From: Dryocosmus kuriphilus
Taxonomy: Eukaryota; Arthropoda; Insecta; Hymenoptera; Cynipidae
Direction of reading: 5' to 3'
Assembly: GCA_038277395.1 (NCBI GenBank)
Contig: CM076189.1
Span: 115,118,252 to 115,182,251, forward strand
DNA length: 64,000 nt
Positions within the stretch are counted from its first letter, which is position 1. Every line of letters begins with the position of its first letter. Shown here one piece after another: positions 22,213 through 32,979 of this stretch. Made by a program: the position numbers and the translations under genes. Below the pieces are notes generated by a model. It searched no databases, was not told the DNA's origin, and saw only the letters and a list, made by a program, of their open reading frames with translations.

Positions 22213-22786
22213 CATTTTTCGCAATTTCAGCGCCATCTATTGCGAATTGAAAAAAATTTTCCGAATAAAACTTACGTATTTTATAAAGGAGCATCTGAAT
22301 CTGTTAAAAAAAATTGGGGCTGCCATTTTAAATTACAAAGTTTCGCCCACCCCTGCCTCCTGGGGGGTGAGGTTGGGTAAATTTTTTTTAAAAATCGTTT
22401 TCCCCCTTGAGGATAAAGAGTTCTTATTGGAATTATCTTTTTCATAGGATGCGTATAGTTTGAGATATTTCGATTGCTGGAGTTAAAAAAAAACTATTTC
22501 ATTTTTCGCAATTTCAGCGCCATGTATCGCGAATCGAAAAAAATTTTTCGCATAAAACTTACGTATTTCATAAAAGAGAATCTGAATCTGTGATAAAAAA
22601 TTGGGATTGCCATTTGAAATTACAAAGTTACTCCTACCCCTGCCTCCTGGGCGTGGGGTGGGGTAAATTTTTTGAAATCGTGTTTCCCCCTCGAGGATAA
22701 AAAGTTCTTATTAGAAATATTTTTTTCATATGATGCATATTTTTTGAAATATTTCGATGTCTCATGTTAAAAAAACACCCTATATA
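22213..22786 (+). repeat. Tandem pair of a 287-base unit (outer arm of the mariner-like element)
   Basis: CATTTTTCGCAATTTCAGCG starts at 22213 and again at 22500. Each unit runs through ACTTACGTATTT, a CCTGCCTCCTGG word and a CCCCCTyGAGGATAAA word. The third, inverted member is at 20105-20370. It is non-coding. Confidence 0.8.
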
Positions 22787-22792
22787 TATACA

Positions 22793-24533
22793 CAGGGTGG
22801 CACAAAAGTATGGAAACGCCTGAATAACTCGTCAGGAATGTATTTTTGTTGAAAAATATTTAAAATAAAAGTTTTAGCATTCTTCCCTGGCTATTCAACG
22901 GCGACCTTGGTTTGACCTTGACCATGACCTTGAAATCATATCAAGGTCAAATTCAATTTTTTAAGTGAGAAGCCCCACTTTTTATTGCGGAGTTGGAAAG
23001 AGCAGGAACTTCTGCGTTCAAGCATGAAACTGATAATGTTCTTGACTATGAACTTCAAGTTCATTAAAAGGTGAAACATGTTTTTTCAAATCGGAACCCC
23101 TATTTTTCATTCTGGATTTGAAAAGAGCAGGAAATTTTACATTCAAGTATGAATTTATCCACGGTCAAGATCTTGGCCTTGAATAAGGCTTTCAAGGTCA
23201 TTTTAAAAAGTTAAATGCGGATCTTCCACAAAAGACTGGGCCACTTTCATTTGCCGCTCTTCTGAGTTTTCAGTTTTTGGCCTTCCAGATTTTGGACGGT
23301 TGTTATTAGTCCCAGTTTCTTCAAATATCCTGGTGGTTTTAGAGGCAGTGGATTTGTTAATGCCTGTTAAGCCTTCTCGAAACGTTTCATTAAATAACAG
23401 CACTACTTCGTCATACGACCTACATCTATCATTCCAAACTCTCACCATTGATAAAGAAACTCTCTCTTATTCTGTTAGAGAAGCCACGGTGAAAGACAGC
23501 AATAAAATAACAGATTTCAAAGACTCCCAGAAAGAACTATTAAGAAACAGCAATTGCGCCCCCAAAAAGAAATAACTCCACCATCTATTCTAAAAAGGAC
23601 TGTTAGACGTGCTAAAGCAGCGGAAGTAGCTGTTTTTCGAATATCCTAAAAAGGAGTACTGAAAAGCAGCAACCGTGCAAAAAAAAATAAACTCCACTAT
23701 CTATCCTGAAAAAGACTGTTAGAGAGGCCACAGCAGCAAAAAGTATCTGTTTTTCAATTATCCTCAAAAAGCATACCTTAGAGTACGCTACATGGTTGGC
23801 GATCAAGGTTTTCAAAAAATCGACCAATTTACGCCAAATTTGGCATGCGAAGATTTCTGGGATCCCTGATTACGAATTGGAAATCAGTTCGGAAAATTAT
23901 TAACTCAAGATGGCAGAACCAGGATGGCGGACAACTTTTTCAAAAAATCAACCAATTTACGCCAAATTTGGTGTAAAACTGGCACTAATAAGATTCGTCC
24001 AAAATCTGACTGGGATCATTAGGATGTACCCAACAGTGGCTGTAATTTTTCAAAACCCTTGATAAAGTCACCCTTGAAAGTAAAATTTCCAATCCTTTCC
24101 AAATCCGCAATAAGAAATGTGGGTTCTGATTTGAAAGAACAAGTGTGACCTTGGAACGAACTCGAAGGTCATGGTTAAGGTTAAACTTGAAGATAAAATT
24201 TCCTGCTCTTTCCACATCCGCAATGAAAAATAGGGATTTCCTTTTAATAAACAAGTTTGACCTTGGAATGACCTTGAATTTCATGGTCAAGGACTTCGTC
24301 AAGATTATAATTGAACGTAGCAGTTCCTGCTCTTTCCAAATCCGCAATAAAATATGGGGCTTTCCATTAAAAAAATTGAATTTGACCTTCATATGACCTT
24401 CAAGGTCTTGGTCAAGGTCAAACAGAGGTCTCCATTGAATAGCCAGGGAAAAATCGTAAAACTTTTGTGTACAATATTTTTCAAAGAAAATTCATTCCTG
24501 ATGAGTTATTCAGGGGTGTCCATACTTATTGAC
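22793..24533. mobile_element. Fold-back DNA transposon rich in TCAAGGTCA, copy 1
   Basis: The ends CAGGGTGGCACAAAAGTATG (left) and a decayed inverse near 24533 enclose inverted arms of about 400-500 bases. The arms share CTATTCAAyGG and repeated GACCTTGACC words. The interior has three diverged units of about 125 bases at 23460-23780 with AAAAAGxACTGTTAGA, and a mariner-type helix-turn-helix fragment. A second copy lies at 29775-31329. Confidence 0.65.
23203..23448 (-). pseudogene. Fragment of a Tc1/mariner-type helix-turn-helix protein
   Basis: This is 81 residues. YDEVVLLFNETF, then INKSTASKTTRIFEETG, then NRPKSGRPKTENSEE, then VAQSFVEDPHL match the order of the N-terminal DNA-binding module common in insect mariner-like transposases and their host relatives: a paired HTH followed by an SGRPK linker. 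No catalytic domain is nearby. It is probably a relic of the autonomous ancestor of the fold-back element. Confidence 0.5.
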
Positions 24534-24535
24534 TA

Positions 24536-25190
24536 TTAAATAATAAATAAATATTTATTTCCAGCAATTTTTGTTTCAAAAACTTTAAATTTCTGTAATT
24601 TTATAATTCTTGGATTTAAAAATTTGGGGGACATGGCTAATTCATTACTTTTCTGACTCATTAATTTTATTATATAGTTCGTTAATTTAATTATTCGACA
24701 ATCTTAAATTTCGGTAATTTATAAAATTGAATTAAATATAATAATTCATTCATTTTATAATTTGTAAAGTATATAATTCGTAAATTTAATAAATTGGCAA
24801 AGTTTAATTTCGGATATTTTCAAATCCGTTATTTTTATAATTAGAAATGTTCATTCATCAATAATAAAAAGCTTCTTATTTGAAATTGCGTACACTTCAT
24901 AAATTCATTATCTTTATTTTAGATATTTTACTTTTTTGTTGATTTTTATATTACGTATTTATTCTTTCGTTATTTTTATGTCTCTAAATAATATTTCTTA
25001 TTGATTATTAGATAATTCAACATTTATTTCACACAATTTTTATCTCATAAACTTTAAGCAAGAATTTTTGTTTCGGGAATTTAAGAATTTTTAGGAAATG
25101 GTTTATTCGTTAATTTTATTATATAATTCGTAAATTTAAGATTTCGACAATTTTAAATTTCAGAAATACGGATACAAATTATATGGTTTC
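24536..25190. other. AT-rich stretch, no gene seen
   Basis: Degenerate AATTCGTTAATTTTA-type words, like the intron DNA at 560-760 and 17100-17700. It contains no exon, RNA gene or clear element boundary. Confidence 0.5.
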
Positions 25191-25197
25191 CACATAC

Positions 25198-25275
25198 CTT
25201 TAGGAACCATTTTTCGATTAGGGTCTAGCTTATACACTTTGTCATCTTTATCGAAAAAATCTAGAGCGAGCAATT
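25198..25275 (-). CDS. Micro-exon, acidic/hydrophobic E-LLALDFFDKDDK module
   Basis: This 78-base class 1-1 exon has acceptor TTTTTAC-AG and donor G|GTATGT, the strongest donor in the set. The peptide begins E-LLALDFFDKDDKVYK and continues LDPNRKMVPK-G. It lacks the usual Pro at position 2 and looks more like a folded segment than the Pro-rich modules. The upstream intron end still carries a diverged form of the shared CTTAAAACATATG flank (near 25360). Confidence 0.65.
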
Positions 25276-25289
25276 CTGTAAAAAGAAAT

Positions 25290-26095
25290 ATAGACATTTT
25301 ATTTATGAACCTTCTCACCATACCCAATTGTAATTTCGCACCAGTTAATAAAACCTCAGCTGATTCTTAAAATGATACTCTGAAACTTAAAGGAAGAATT
25401 AGTAAAAATTATATTTGAAAAAACTGTTTGGAGAGTTCCTTTCAATTCGACAAGGGAAACTTTGAAAGCGAATCAGAAAAACTACCTCTGGAATTTTTTG
25501 AGGCACAGGGTCAACGCTTTCTCAAAAATTTGTCTGAATCCCGAAAAATATAGATGATTCAATAAGGTTGCATATTTGCAGTGTCGTTTTTAGGCCACTC
25601 GTGCTAAGCACTGATTCCTTGAAAATCGTTTTTCGAAAATTAAATTTTTTTAAATATTACTTTGTTGGAAATTGTGTAGCGCATCTTTGACCTTGTTCGA
25701 AAAATTTCTATTTGCGCTTTCTCTGAGAGAAGGTGAAAATGCTGGATTTTTTTAGAAACGAAATTTAATACATTTTTTCACTTTAACTCGAGTAAATATC
25801 TAGTCATGCGGCTTTTCCGAATTTTCAAGTTGTCGCATCCGTTTTTTAAAAATAACTTCCTTCTAATCAAAAATTAAAAATCAAGAGTGGGAGGTGGAAA
25901 AAGTTAATTATTTTTATTATAACCTTAAACATGAGGAATATTTTAATAAAAAGTCTATATCCGAATTTTAGTGGAAAATTTTTTGTAGATGTAGATGTAA
26001 AAAATAAAATGGAAAAAGGTGTCGGTGGCTAAAAATTCCACCAATTATGTTGAAATCATTTGAGGGTTTTAAAAGTATTTTTAAATCTGTCAAAA
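25290..26095. other. Intron-like sequence, no gene seen
   Basis: Apart from the shared intron flank near 25300-25380, I find only short unrelated AT-rich sequence here, including a TCTTTGACCTTG word. No open frame, tandem repeat or element end is evident. Confidence 0.4.
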
Positions 26096-26099
26096 TATT

Positions 26100-26395
26100 G
26101 TAACGTGGTACATGCTACACGTCACATGGTTTGTCCCTTTCCGCCTCGAAGACTGACTTGAGTGGTAGCGGTGAGGCAGTAAGGTGATGAGTTGACTGTA
26201 TGTGACTCATCACCGAATCCGTGGTTGTCGCAGTGGTTAGCGAGTCGGGCTTTCGAGCCGGCGGCTAAGGGTTCGATTCCGCGGGCCAGGAGTCAATTTT
26301 TACTAATGCTCACCCGCTGGAGCTCTAAAACTCGACATTCACTCCTCCTGTTCCCTTCCCGAGTGTAGAGTTTCCGCTATAATATTTTTCAAATC
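26100..26395 (+). mobile_element. tRNA-like SINE candidate
   Basis: A GC-richer insert in AT-rich intron. TGGTTAGCGAG (26234-26244) fits an RNA polymerase III A box, and GGTTCGATTCC (26270-26280) is a perfect B box 25 bases later. The putative T stem does not pair beyond two bases and the anticodon stem is irregular, so it is not a functional tRNA. The tRNA-unrelated part would extend to about 26395. Confidence 0.5.
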
Positions 26396-26399
26396 TTTC

Positions 26400-27155
26400 A
26401 AAATATTTTGAAGCACCTTAGAATCAGTTAGAATGTCTTGAAACCTTTTGGTAAAGATCATTCTACACCTTTTAAGACACTTTGAGATATTTCTAAATTC
26501 TCCTGAATCTATTTAGTATCATTTAAAATCTTTTGAAAGCTGTGGAAGTCTCTCTGTAGCATTAAAAAAATTGTAACAAGGACAATTTATATAAACGAAA
26601 ATCTTTAATTTGTTGTTAAATAAAAATTTTTGCTTTAGTTGGAGAGAATCATCCGCACAATTGAACTAATGCTTTTCAGAAAACTTTACCTTTTCATAAT
26701 ACTGCTATTTCTTTGTGACTTCTTTTAAACTCTCTAAATCTTGAAAATGCTATAAAATCTCTTAAATCTTGTAAAATTATTGAAATATCTTCAAATATAT
26801 GGAATCACTAGGAATAATCGGACTTCAACAAAATCTGTGAAATCCGTCAAAATTCCTTGAAATCCCATTAAAATATATTAATATCCCTTTGGTAAAAGTT
26901 GGGTTTTCTGCCTGAAAATTTCCAGAGGTCGTTCTTCTTAATCGATTTCCAAATCCACTTCGCAAACTCAAAAGATCCGCCAAATAAGATTTTTAATATA
27001 AATTTCATTAAATTTTATTTATATTTGAGGATAATTCTGAAACTTTTATTATATTATAGAATAGAACCGATCATGAAAGAATCCATAATTGGGAAAAAGG
27101 GAGGTCGAGGCAGCATTTTTACAATTTATTTTAGATTGTATTCTAAATAAATTTC
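26400..27155. other. AT-rich intron-like sequence, no gene seen
   Basis: Degenerate TTTGAAATCTTTTGAA-type words typical of the intron flanks. A short open stretch near 26899-27150 has no recognisable domain and I do not call it. Confidence 0.4.
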
Positions 27156-27162
27156 TAATTAC

Positions 27163-27258
27163 CCTTAACAGGCATTTCAGGACGTTGAACTATTCTATCA
27201 TGATCGTTGACAATAAATTCACGCTTTTGTATGTCATGAAACTTTCTGCGCTTTGGGT
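27163..27258 (-). CDS. Micro-exon, basic D-PKRRKFHDIQKREF module
   Basis: This 96-base class 1-1 exon has acceptor TTCCTTAC-AG and donor G|GTAATT. It encodes D-PKRRKFHDIQKREF, then IVNDHDRIVQ, then RPEMPVK-G. It is one of the longest modules and strongly charged. The upstream flank carries the shared CTCTTAAAACATAAG word at about 27330. No stop occurs in this frame, while both other minus-strand frames contain stops. Confidence 0.65.
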
Positions 27259-27599
27259 CTGTAAGGAAAAATACAAGAACTTTTCAGTGAAGCCAATTAC
27301 ACTTTCCAACCAGTTAACAAAACTACAACTCGCTCTTAAAACATAAGCTTGCTTTCAATCATTTTCAATTTGTATTAAATTCGTATTGAAATCTTTTGAA
27401 TGCATAATGAATTCATATGAATTCTTTTGAATTGATTTACATTTATTTTAATCCTTTTAAGCTCTGTCTAAATATTTTGAATAACTTTGGATTCTTTTAA
27501 TATTCCATGATTAAAGCGAATTCGAAGAACTAAAAAAAAAATTGTGTGCAATTTCAAGGAGCAACAAGGAATTTTAACAGCATCTAGAAATTAGGTGAT

Positions 27600-29500
27600 T
27601 TCCAAGAAATTGAAGAAATTGCGTGAAATTGGAAGATTTTAAAGGAATTTAAAGAATTTCAAGGAATTTCAAGGGAATTCTGGATTTCAATAAATTTTAT
27701 TGAGTCTCACTGAATTCAACGCAATTTAATATTTCAAAGAATTTTCAAGTAATTTAAAGGAATATTATTTAATTCAAAGAATTTTAAGGAATTTCAAGGT
27801 ATCCGAAAATTTCCAAGTAATTTCAATTAATTAAAGAAACTTCAAAATTTTTTATAGAACTTAAAAGAACATGAAGAATTTTAAGGAACTTCAAAGAACT
27901 TCAAGGAATTTTAGTGAAATTTAATAACATTAAGGAATGTCACTGGATTTAACACAATTGAGTATTTCCAAGAATTTTCAAATAAATTAAAGTATATTCG
28001 CATAATTTCGAGGATAATACAAGGAATTCAAGCTTTCGAGGGATTCCAAGAATTTGAGAAATTAAAGGGAATTTGAGCAGCTTCAAGAAAATTCGAGGAG
28101 TTGCAATGATATTGAAGGATTTTTAAAGGATTTGAACGGTTTTAAAGAATTTATGGAATTGTAATGAATTTGAGGAATTTAAAGGGTTTTGAAGCAAATT
28201 AAAGTGTTTTAATGAATTTTCTGAATCTCAAGATATTCGAAAAGTTTAAGGAAACTTAAATTATTTCGAGGAATTAGATAAATGAAGATATTTGTTCAAT
28301 TTCACAGAATTTAAACATTTTCAAGGAATTTAAGTGAATTTCAAGGCATTTCAATTATTTGAAAGAATTTCAACGTATTTCAATGAATTTGAATAATTTA
28401 TATGAATTCAACTGATTTCCGTAAAGTTCCAAAGAATTTCATGTGTTTAAAGGATTTTACGACTATTCAGAACTTCTGGAAAATTCTGAAATTCATTGGA
28501 ATGTCACGGAATCCCTCGAATTTCTTGGAATTTCTCGAATTCTTGAAAATTTTTTGAATTTCTCAGCATTATTCTACTTTCTTGGAATTTCTGAAGGTTA
28601 CTGAAATTCCTCAAGTTCACTATGTATACTCAAATCACTTAACAGTCCGGAAAAATGTTGAATTCATCTAAATTCCTTGGAAATTCTCTGAACACATCAC
28701 CTGCGTTGAATTCCTTGAAATTCCTTGAAATTCTTCGAATTCCTTGATGTGGCTGAAATTTTGTAAATTAATTTCAGTCTCGTTAAATTTGTTGAAATAT
28801 CTCAATTACGCGGAGACTCTTCAAATTATTCAGGATTCCTTCATACCCGTTGAAATACCTTAAATTGATTTAAATTCTTATATATTCCTTGACACGGTTC
28901 AAATTGGTTTCAATTTATTGAGATTCTTCGAATTCCCTCAAACTCTTCAAATTGCTTAAAACCCATTGAAATCCTTTAAAAATTCTAGAAATTCGTAAAA
29001 ACGCTTCGAATTTGTCAATTTTCTTGAATGTTGTCAAAGTTCTTTGACTTCCTAAATTGTTTTGTCAAAACTCCTCAATTTCCTTCAAAATCCGTAATAT
29101 TCCTCGAATTCCTTGAAATGCCTTTCAATTTTTGAAATTCCTTTCAATCTCTTCTGACTTCTTGAAAGTCCTCTAATGCATTGAGACTCTTCCAATTATT
29201 TAAAATTCCTTGAAACTCTTTAAAGTTCGTCGAGTTTATTGAAAAATTTTTAATTCCTCTAAACCCCTTGAAATCTCTGAAATTCTTTAAAAATCCTTGA
29301 GTTCCGCGAAAAATCTTGAAAATCTTTAAATTCCTAAAAGTACCTTGGAATTCTTAGATTTCCTGAGGACTCGTTAAATTCGTAGAAAGTTTTTTAAGTT
29401 CACTGTAATTCATTTAATTCTTTAAAACTCTAGAAATACCTTTAAATACTTTGAAATTCCTCAAGTGCTTTGGAACACACAAATGCGTTGAATTTCTTAA
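27600..29500. repeat. Low-complexity inverted arms of GAATTTCAAGG words
   Basis: From about 27600 to 28470 the plus strand is dominated by AAGGAATTTCAAGG words. From about 28480 to 29500 the inverse, TTCCTTGAAATTCC, dominates. The words recur with an irregular period of about 10-20 bases. The two halves could pair as a long imperfect hairpin. There is no gene. Confidence 0.65.
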
Positions 29501-29774
29501 AATTCCTGGAGTTCGTTGAACTAAGATATATTAAAGTATTTAAAGATGCTCAAGATATTTTGAGAGAGTTAGGAAGACGTCAAAAAAATTTAAAACAATT
29601 CAAAGGAATTCAATATGTACTGAAAATAATTGAATGGAATATTCTACCAGAAAGAGGGACTAACAGGAAACTCCGAATGGTTCTTTCAAAAGACTAACAC
29701 CAAGCTGGTCAAATAAGGTGGAGTTATCAATGTGCGTTGGCATAAGAATGCTTAACACAATGGGGATAAACCTA

Positions 29775-31329
29775 CAGGGTGGCACAAAAGTATAGAAACC
29801 ACCGCATAACTCATCAGGAATGAATTCTTTTGAAAAATATTGAATACAAAAGTTTTAGTATTTTCCCCTGGCTATTCAATGGCGACCTCGGTTTGACCTT
29901 AAACATGACCTTGAAGGTAATATCAAGGTCAAATTAAATTTATTAAATGAAAGTCCCATTTTTTATTGCGTATTTGGAAAGGTCAGGAAATTTTACGTTC
30001 AACTATGACCTTGAACGTGTCCTTAATAATGGCTTTCAAGGTCACTCCGAGGCCAAACTTGTTTTTTCAAATGGGAACCCCTATTTTTCATTGTGGATGT
30101 GAAAATAGCAGGAAATTTTATCTTCAAGTTTAACCTTGACCATGAACTTCAATGTCATTCCAAGATCACACTTGTTTTTTCAAATGAGAACCCCCATTTT
30201 TTGTGGATTTGGAAAGAACAGGAAATTTTGGCTTCAAGTGTGACTTTATCCATAATCATGTTCTTGACCTTGATCCAGGTTCTGAAGGTCATTTTAAGGA
30301 GATGTTTTCCAAAATTTAAAAAAATTCCAGCCACTGTAGTGTACCTCCTAGCGATCCCAGTCGGTTAAGGCAAGAAGATGGTCCATCTAGTTGAGGCAAC
30401 GCTGACGATCCCAGTCAGTTAAGGCAAGGAGATGGTATGTCCAGTTAAGGCGAAGCTAACGATCCCAGTCAGTTAAGGTAAGTAGATGTTCCGTCCAGTT
30501 AAGACAAAGCTAGCGATCACGGCCAGTTAAGGCAAGGCTTACAACCTGTTGTCAAAATGTCCTCCACCAAAATCCTGGAAGATTTCTTGACGGATATAAA
30601 AATTTTTCATCGCACTCCTTATCATGTCATGTGTAATATTAGCGCCAGCATTGATGATGGCGCACAAGGTTTTCAGAATGAACCAATTTACGCAAAATTT
30701 GGTGTAAAACTTTGACTAATAAGAATCGTCATAAATCTAACTGCAATCGCTAGGAAGTACCCTACAGTGGCTGGAATTTTTCAAAACTCTTGAAAAAATC
30801 TTTTTAAAATGACCTTAAAAGCCGGGTTCAAGGCCAAGAGGATGATTATGGATAAAGTCACACTTGAAGGTAAAATTCCCTGCCCTTTCCAAATCCGCAA
30901 TAAGAAATGGGGGTTCCCATTTGAGAAAACAAGTGTAACTTTGGCGTAACCTTGAGCGTTATGGTCGGCGTCAAACTTGAAAATAAAATTTCCTGCTCTT
31001 TCCACATCCATAATGAAAAATAGGGGTTCCCATTTGAAAAAACAAGTTTGGCCTTGGAATGAACTTGGAGTTCTTGGCCAAGGACATTGTCAGGGTCATA
31101 AGTGAATGTAAAATTTCCTGCTCTTTCTAAATTCGTGACAAAAAATGGAGCTTCCTATTTAAAAAATTGAATTTGACGTTGACATGACCTTCAAGGTCAT
31201 GATCGAGGTCAAACCGGGGTCGCCATTGAATAGCCAGTGAAAAATCCTAAAACTTTTTTGTGTGATATTTTTTTTTTTAATTCATTCCTGATGAGTTATT
31301 CAGGGGTGTGCATACATTTGTGCCAACCG
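29775..31329. mobile_element. Fold-back DNA transposon rich in TCAAGGTCA, copy 2
   Basis: The left end CAGGGTGGCACAAAAGTAT and right end ...TTTGTGCCAACCG are inverse of each other and are flanked by TA on both sides (29773-29774 and 31330-31331), as in Tc1/mariner insertions. The arms carry many GACCTTGA/TCAAGGTC words. Compared with copy 1 the interior lacks the helix-turn-helix fragment and instead has a 54-base minisatellite. It is non-autonomous. Confidence 0.7.
30353..30545. repeat. 54-base minisatellite, about 3.5 units
   Basis: GATCCCAGTCrGTTAAGGCA starts at 30353, 30407 and 30461, and a variant at 30515, so the period is exactly 54. It lies in the loop region of fold-back copy 2. Confidence 0.9.
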
Positions 31330-31339
31330 TATAATTTCA

Positions 31340-32265
31340 CAGTAGAATGCAGATGCCATAATAGTAACATATATTTCAATATGTTCAATATGTTACGTAT
31401 ATGCACCTAAAATTAAATGTTTAGTGCATATGTATTGGCATGAACTGAACTTCCTTCAAACATATGTCTTAAACATTTCACTTTATGAAGTAACTGACAA
31501 CAAATGTTTCTATAAGAATTATTATGATGGCATGATCCGAATTATCTTCAAAAGTTTGTTTTAAATATTATACGGGCTGAAGTAGTAGACAAGAAACGAT
31601 TTTATAAGAATTAATAAAAGAACATTTTCTATAAAAACAATTACGCAGCAAGAAGGACGACCAATGCGAGTAGCATGAGTTTCAACATCCTCAATATGTG
31701 ACACGTATAAAGACGTGGCGTGGAATGTTTAGAGCAGATGTCTTTGTACGAAATAAATTATCCTTAAAATTATGTCTTCAATGTTTAACTTTGTGAAATA
31801 GTTGGCAAGAAATGATTTTATAATATTTAATAAAACAATATTTTTGATAAACGTGATTACGAAGCACGAACCACGTTCAATGATAGTACCATATGTTTCC
31901 ATATGCTCAATATGTGACACGAATGGGGACGTGACGTAGAATCTCTAGAGTATGTATGTTGTCACGAATCGAATTATCTTCGAAAATATGTCTCAAATGT
32001 TTACCTTTACGAAGTAACTGACAACAAATTATTTTACAAGTATTAATGAAACAATACTTCGCTAAACATAATTAAGTAGCAAGATGCTTGTTCAATGATA
32101 TTATCATTTGGTTCAATATGATCAATATTTGATGCGCATAGGGACGTGACGTATATGTTTAGAGCATTTGTGTTGGCACGAACCTAATTATCTTCGAAAA
32201 TATGTCTTAAATATTTTGCTTCATGAAGTAGCTGACAAGAAATGACTTTATAAGAATATACGAAT
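31340..32265. repeat. Satellite-like array, about 215-base unit
   Basis: TTCAATGATA starts at 31876 and 32091, with a diverged equivalent near 31659. Each unit has a CAATATGTGACACG, a GACGTGrCGT, an AATTATCTTCGAAAATATGTCT and a GAAGTAACTGACAACAAA part. An extra partial unit sits at the left. There are four to five units and no gene. Confidence 0.7.
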
Positions 32266-32462
32266 GACGAATTTCGAAATATCCGAAATTAAAATATTTC
32301 CGAGTTAGTATATTTACGAACACAATTAACAAATCAGAAAATTAACAAGTCATTCCGTTTTTCAAAATTCTTAAATTCACGGAATTTAAAATAATACCTC
32401 GTTAAGTATCTAATTTGTTAATTGAATCTTATTTATTTTATCCTAAGTAATTTTTAAGTTAC

Positions 32463-32525
32463 CTTCTATTTCAGGCTCATTCGTCGCAGGTCCCTGAACT
32501 GGATCTTTACCTGGGGCAGCTGGAG
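32463..32525 (-). CDS. Micro-exon, A-PAAPGKDPVQ module
   Basis: This 63-base class 1-1 exon has acceptor TTCTTAC-AG and donor G|GTAACT. The peptide is A-PAAPGKDPVQGPATNEPEIE-G. The same length and the A-PA..GK.PVQ pattern show it is an older paralogue of 35795-35857 and 5600-5662. Confidence 0.65.
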
Positions 32526-32781
32526 CTGTAAGAAGAAATATAAGAAATTTTCAGTCAAGCTCACTGCCCTTTCCAACAAGTTAGCGAAAGTACCACTCGC
32601 ACTTAAAACATATGCTTGCTCTCAATTTTTTGAAACTTATATTAGGTTCGTATTGAATTATTTCGATTCCATATTGAAATTACTTGAATTAATTTCAATT
32701 GTTTTAAATTTCATGGAATGCTTGAAATCGCTTAAAATCTTTGAATCTTTTAGATTGTATTCTAAACAGCTTTTTAATCAC

Positions 32782-32823
32782 CATTACGGGAACTTGGTGG
32801 AGAATTCCCTGACACACTTGGTC
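32782..32823 (-). CDS. Micro-exon, G-PSVSGNSPPSSRN-G module
   Basis: This 42-base class 1-1 exon has acceptor TTCATAC-AG and donor G|GTGATT. It encodes G-PSVSGNSPPSSRN-G and belongs to the same length class as 1097-1138. Together with 32463-32525 it forms the same 63/42 exon pair seen in the tandem units, so the pair predates the triplication. Confidence 0.6.
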
Positions 32824-32979
32824 CTGTATGAAGAAGTATAAGAAATTTTCAGCGAAGACAATAGCTTCCAATCAGTAAATAAAGGTACCATATGTTCGGA
32901 AACACCCATTTCTCTTTCGATAGCTTATTATTATTTATTTCACGGAAAAGTATACTCCTCTCTTATGTCTCTCTGGAGG

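Larger units (their letters stand above)
20105..22450 (+). mobile_element. Mariner-like element with long inverted arms
   Basis: The left side (20105 to about 20500) is the inverse of the right side (about 22090-22450). Shared words include GTTATTCCTGGG, GAAGGGAATAGG and TTTCAGCGCCATCTAT. The arms are several hundred bases and enclose a broken transposase gene. The left arm carries a 37-C run and the right arm a 41-base minisatellite. A further direct copy of the outer arm lies at 22500-22786. I could not identify the target duplication. Confidence 0.65.

Noticed and set aside
20105..22450. Simple insertion of the mariner-like element into the right MULE arm
   Set aside because: The MULE sequence expected after the insertion (the inverse of the part left of 18311) is not present right of 22450 or 22786, so a clean insertion is not supported.
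26220..26290. Functional tRNA gene
   Set aside because: The T stem and anticodon stem do not pair properly despite good A and B boxes. A tRNA-derived SINE fits better.
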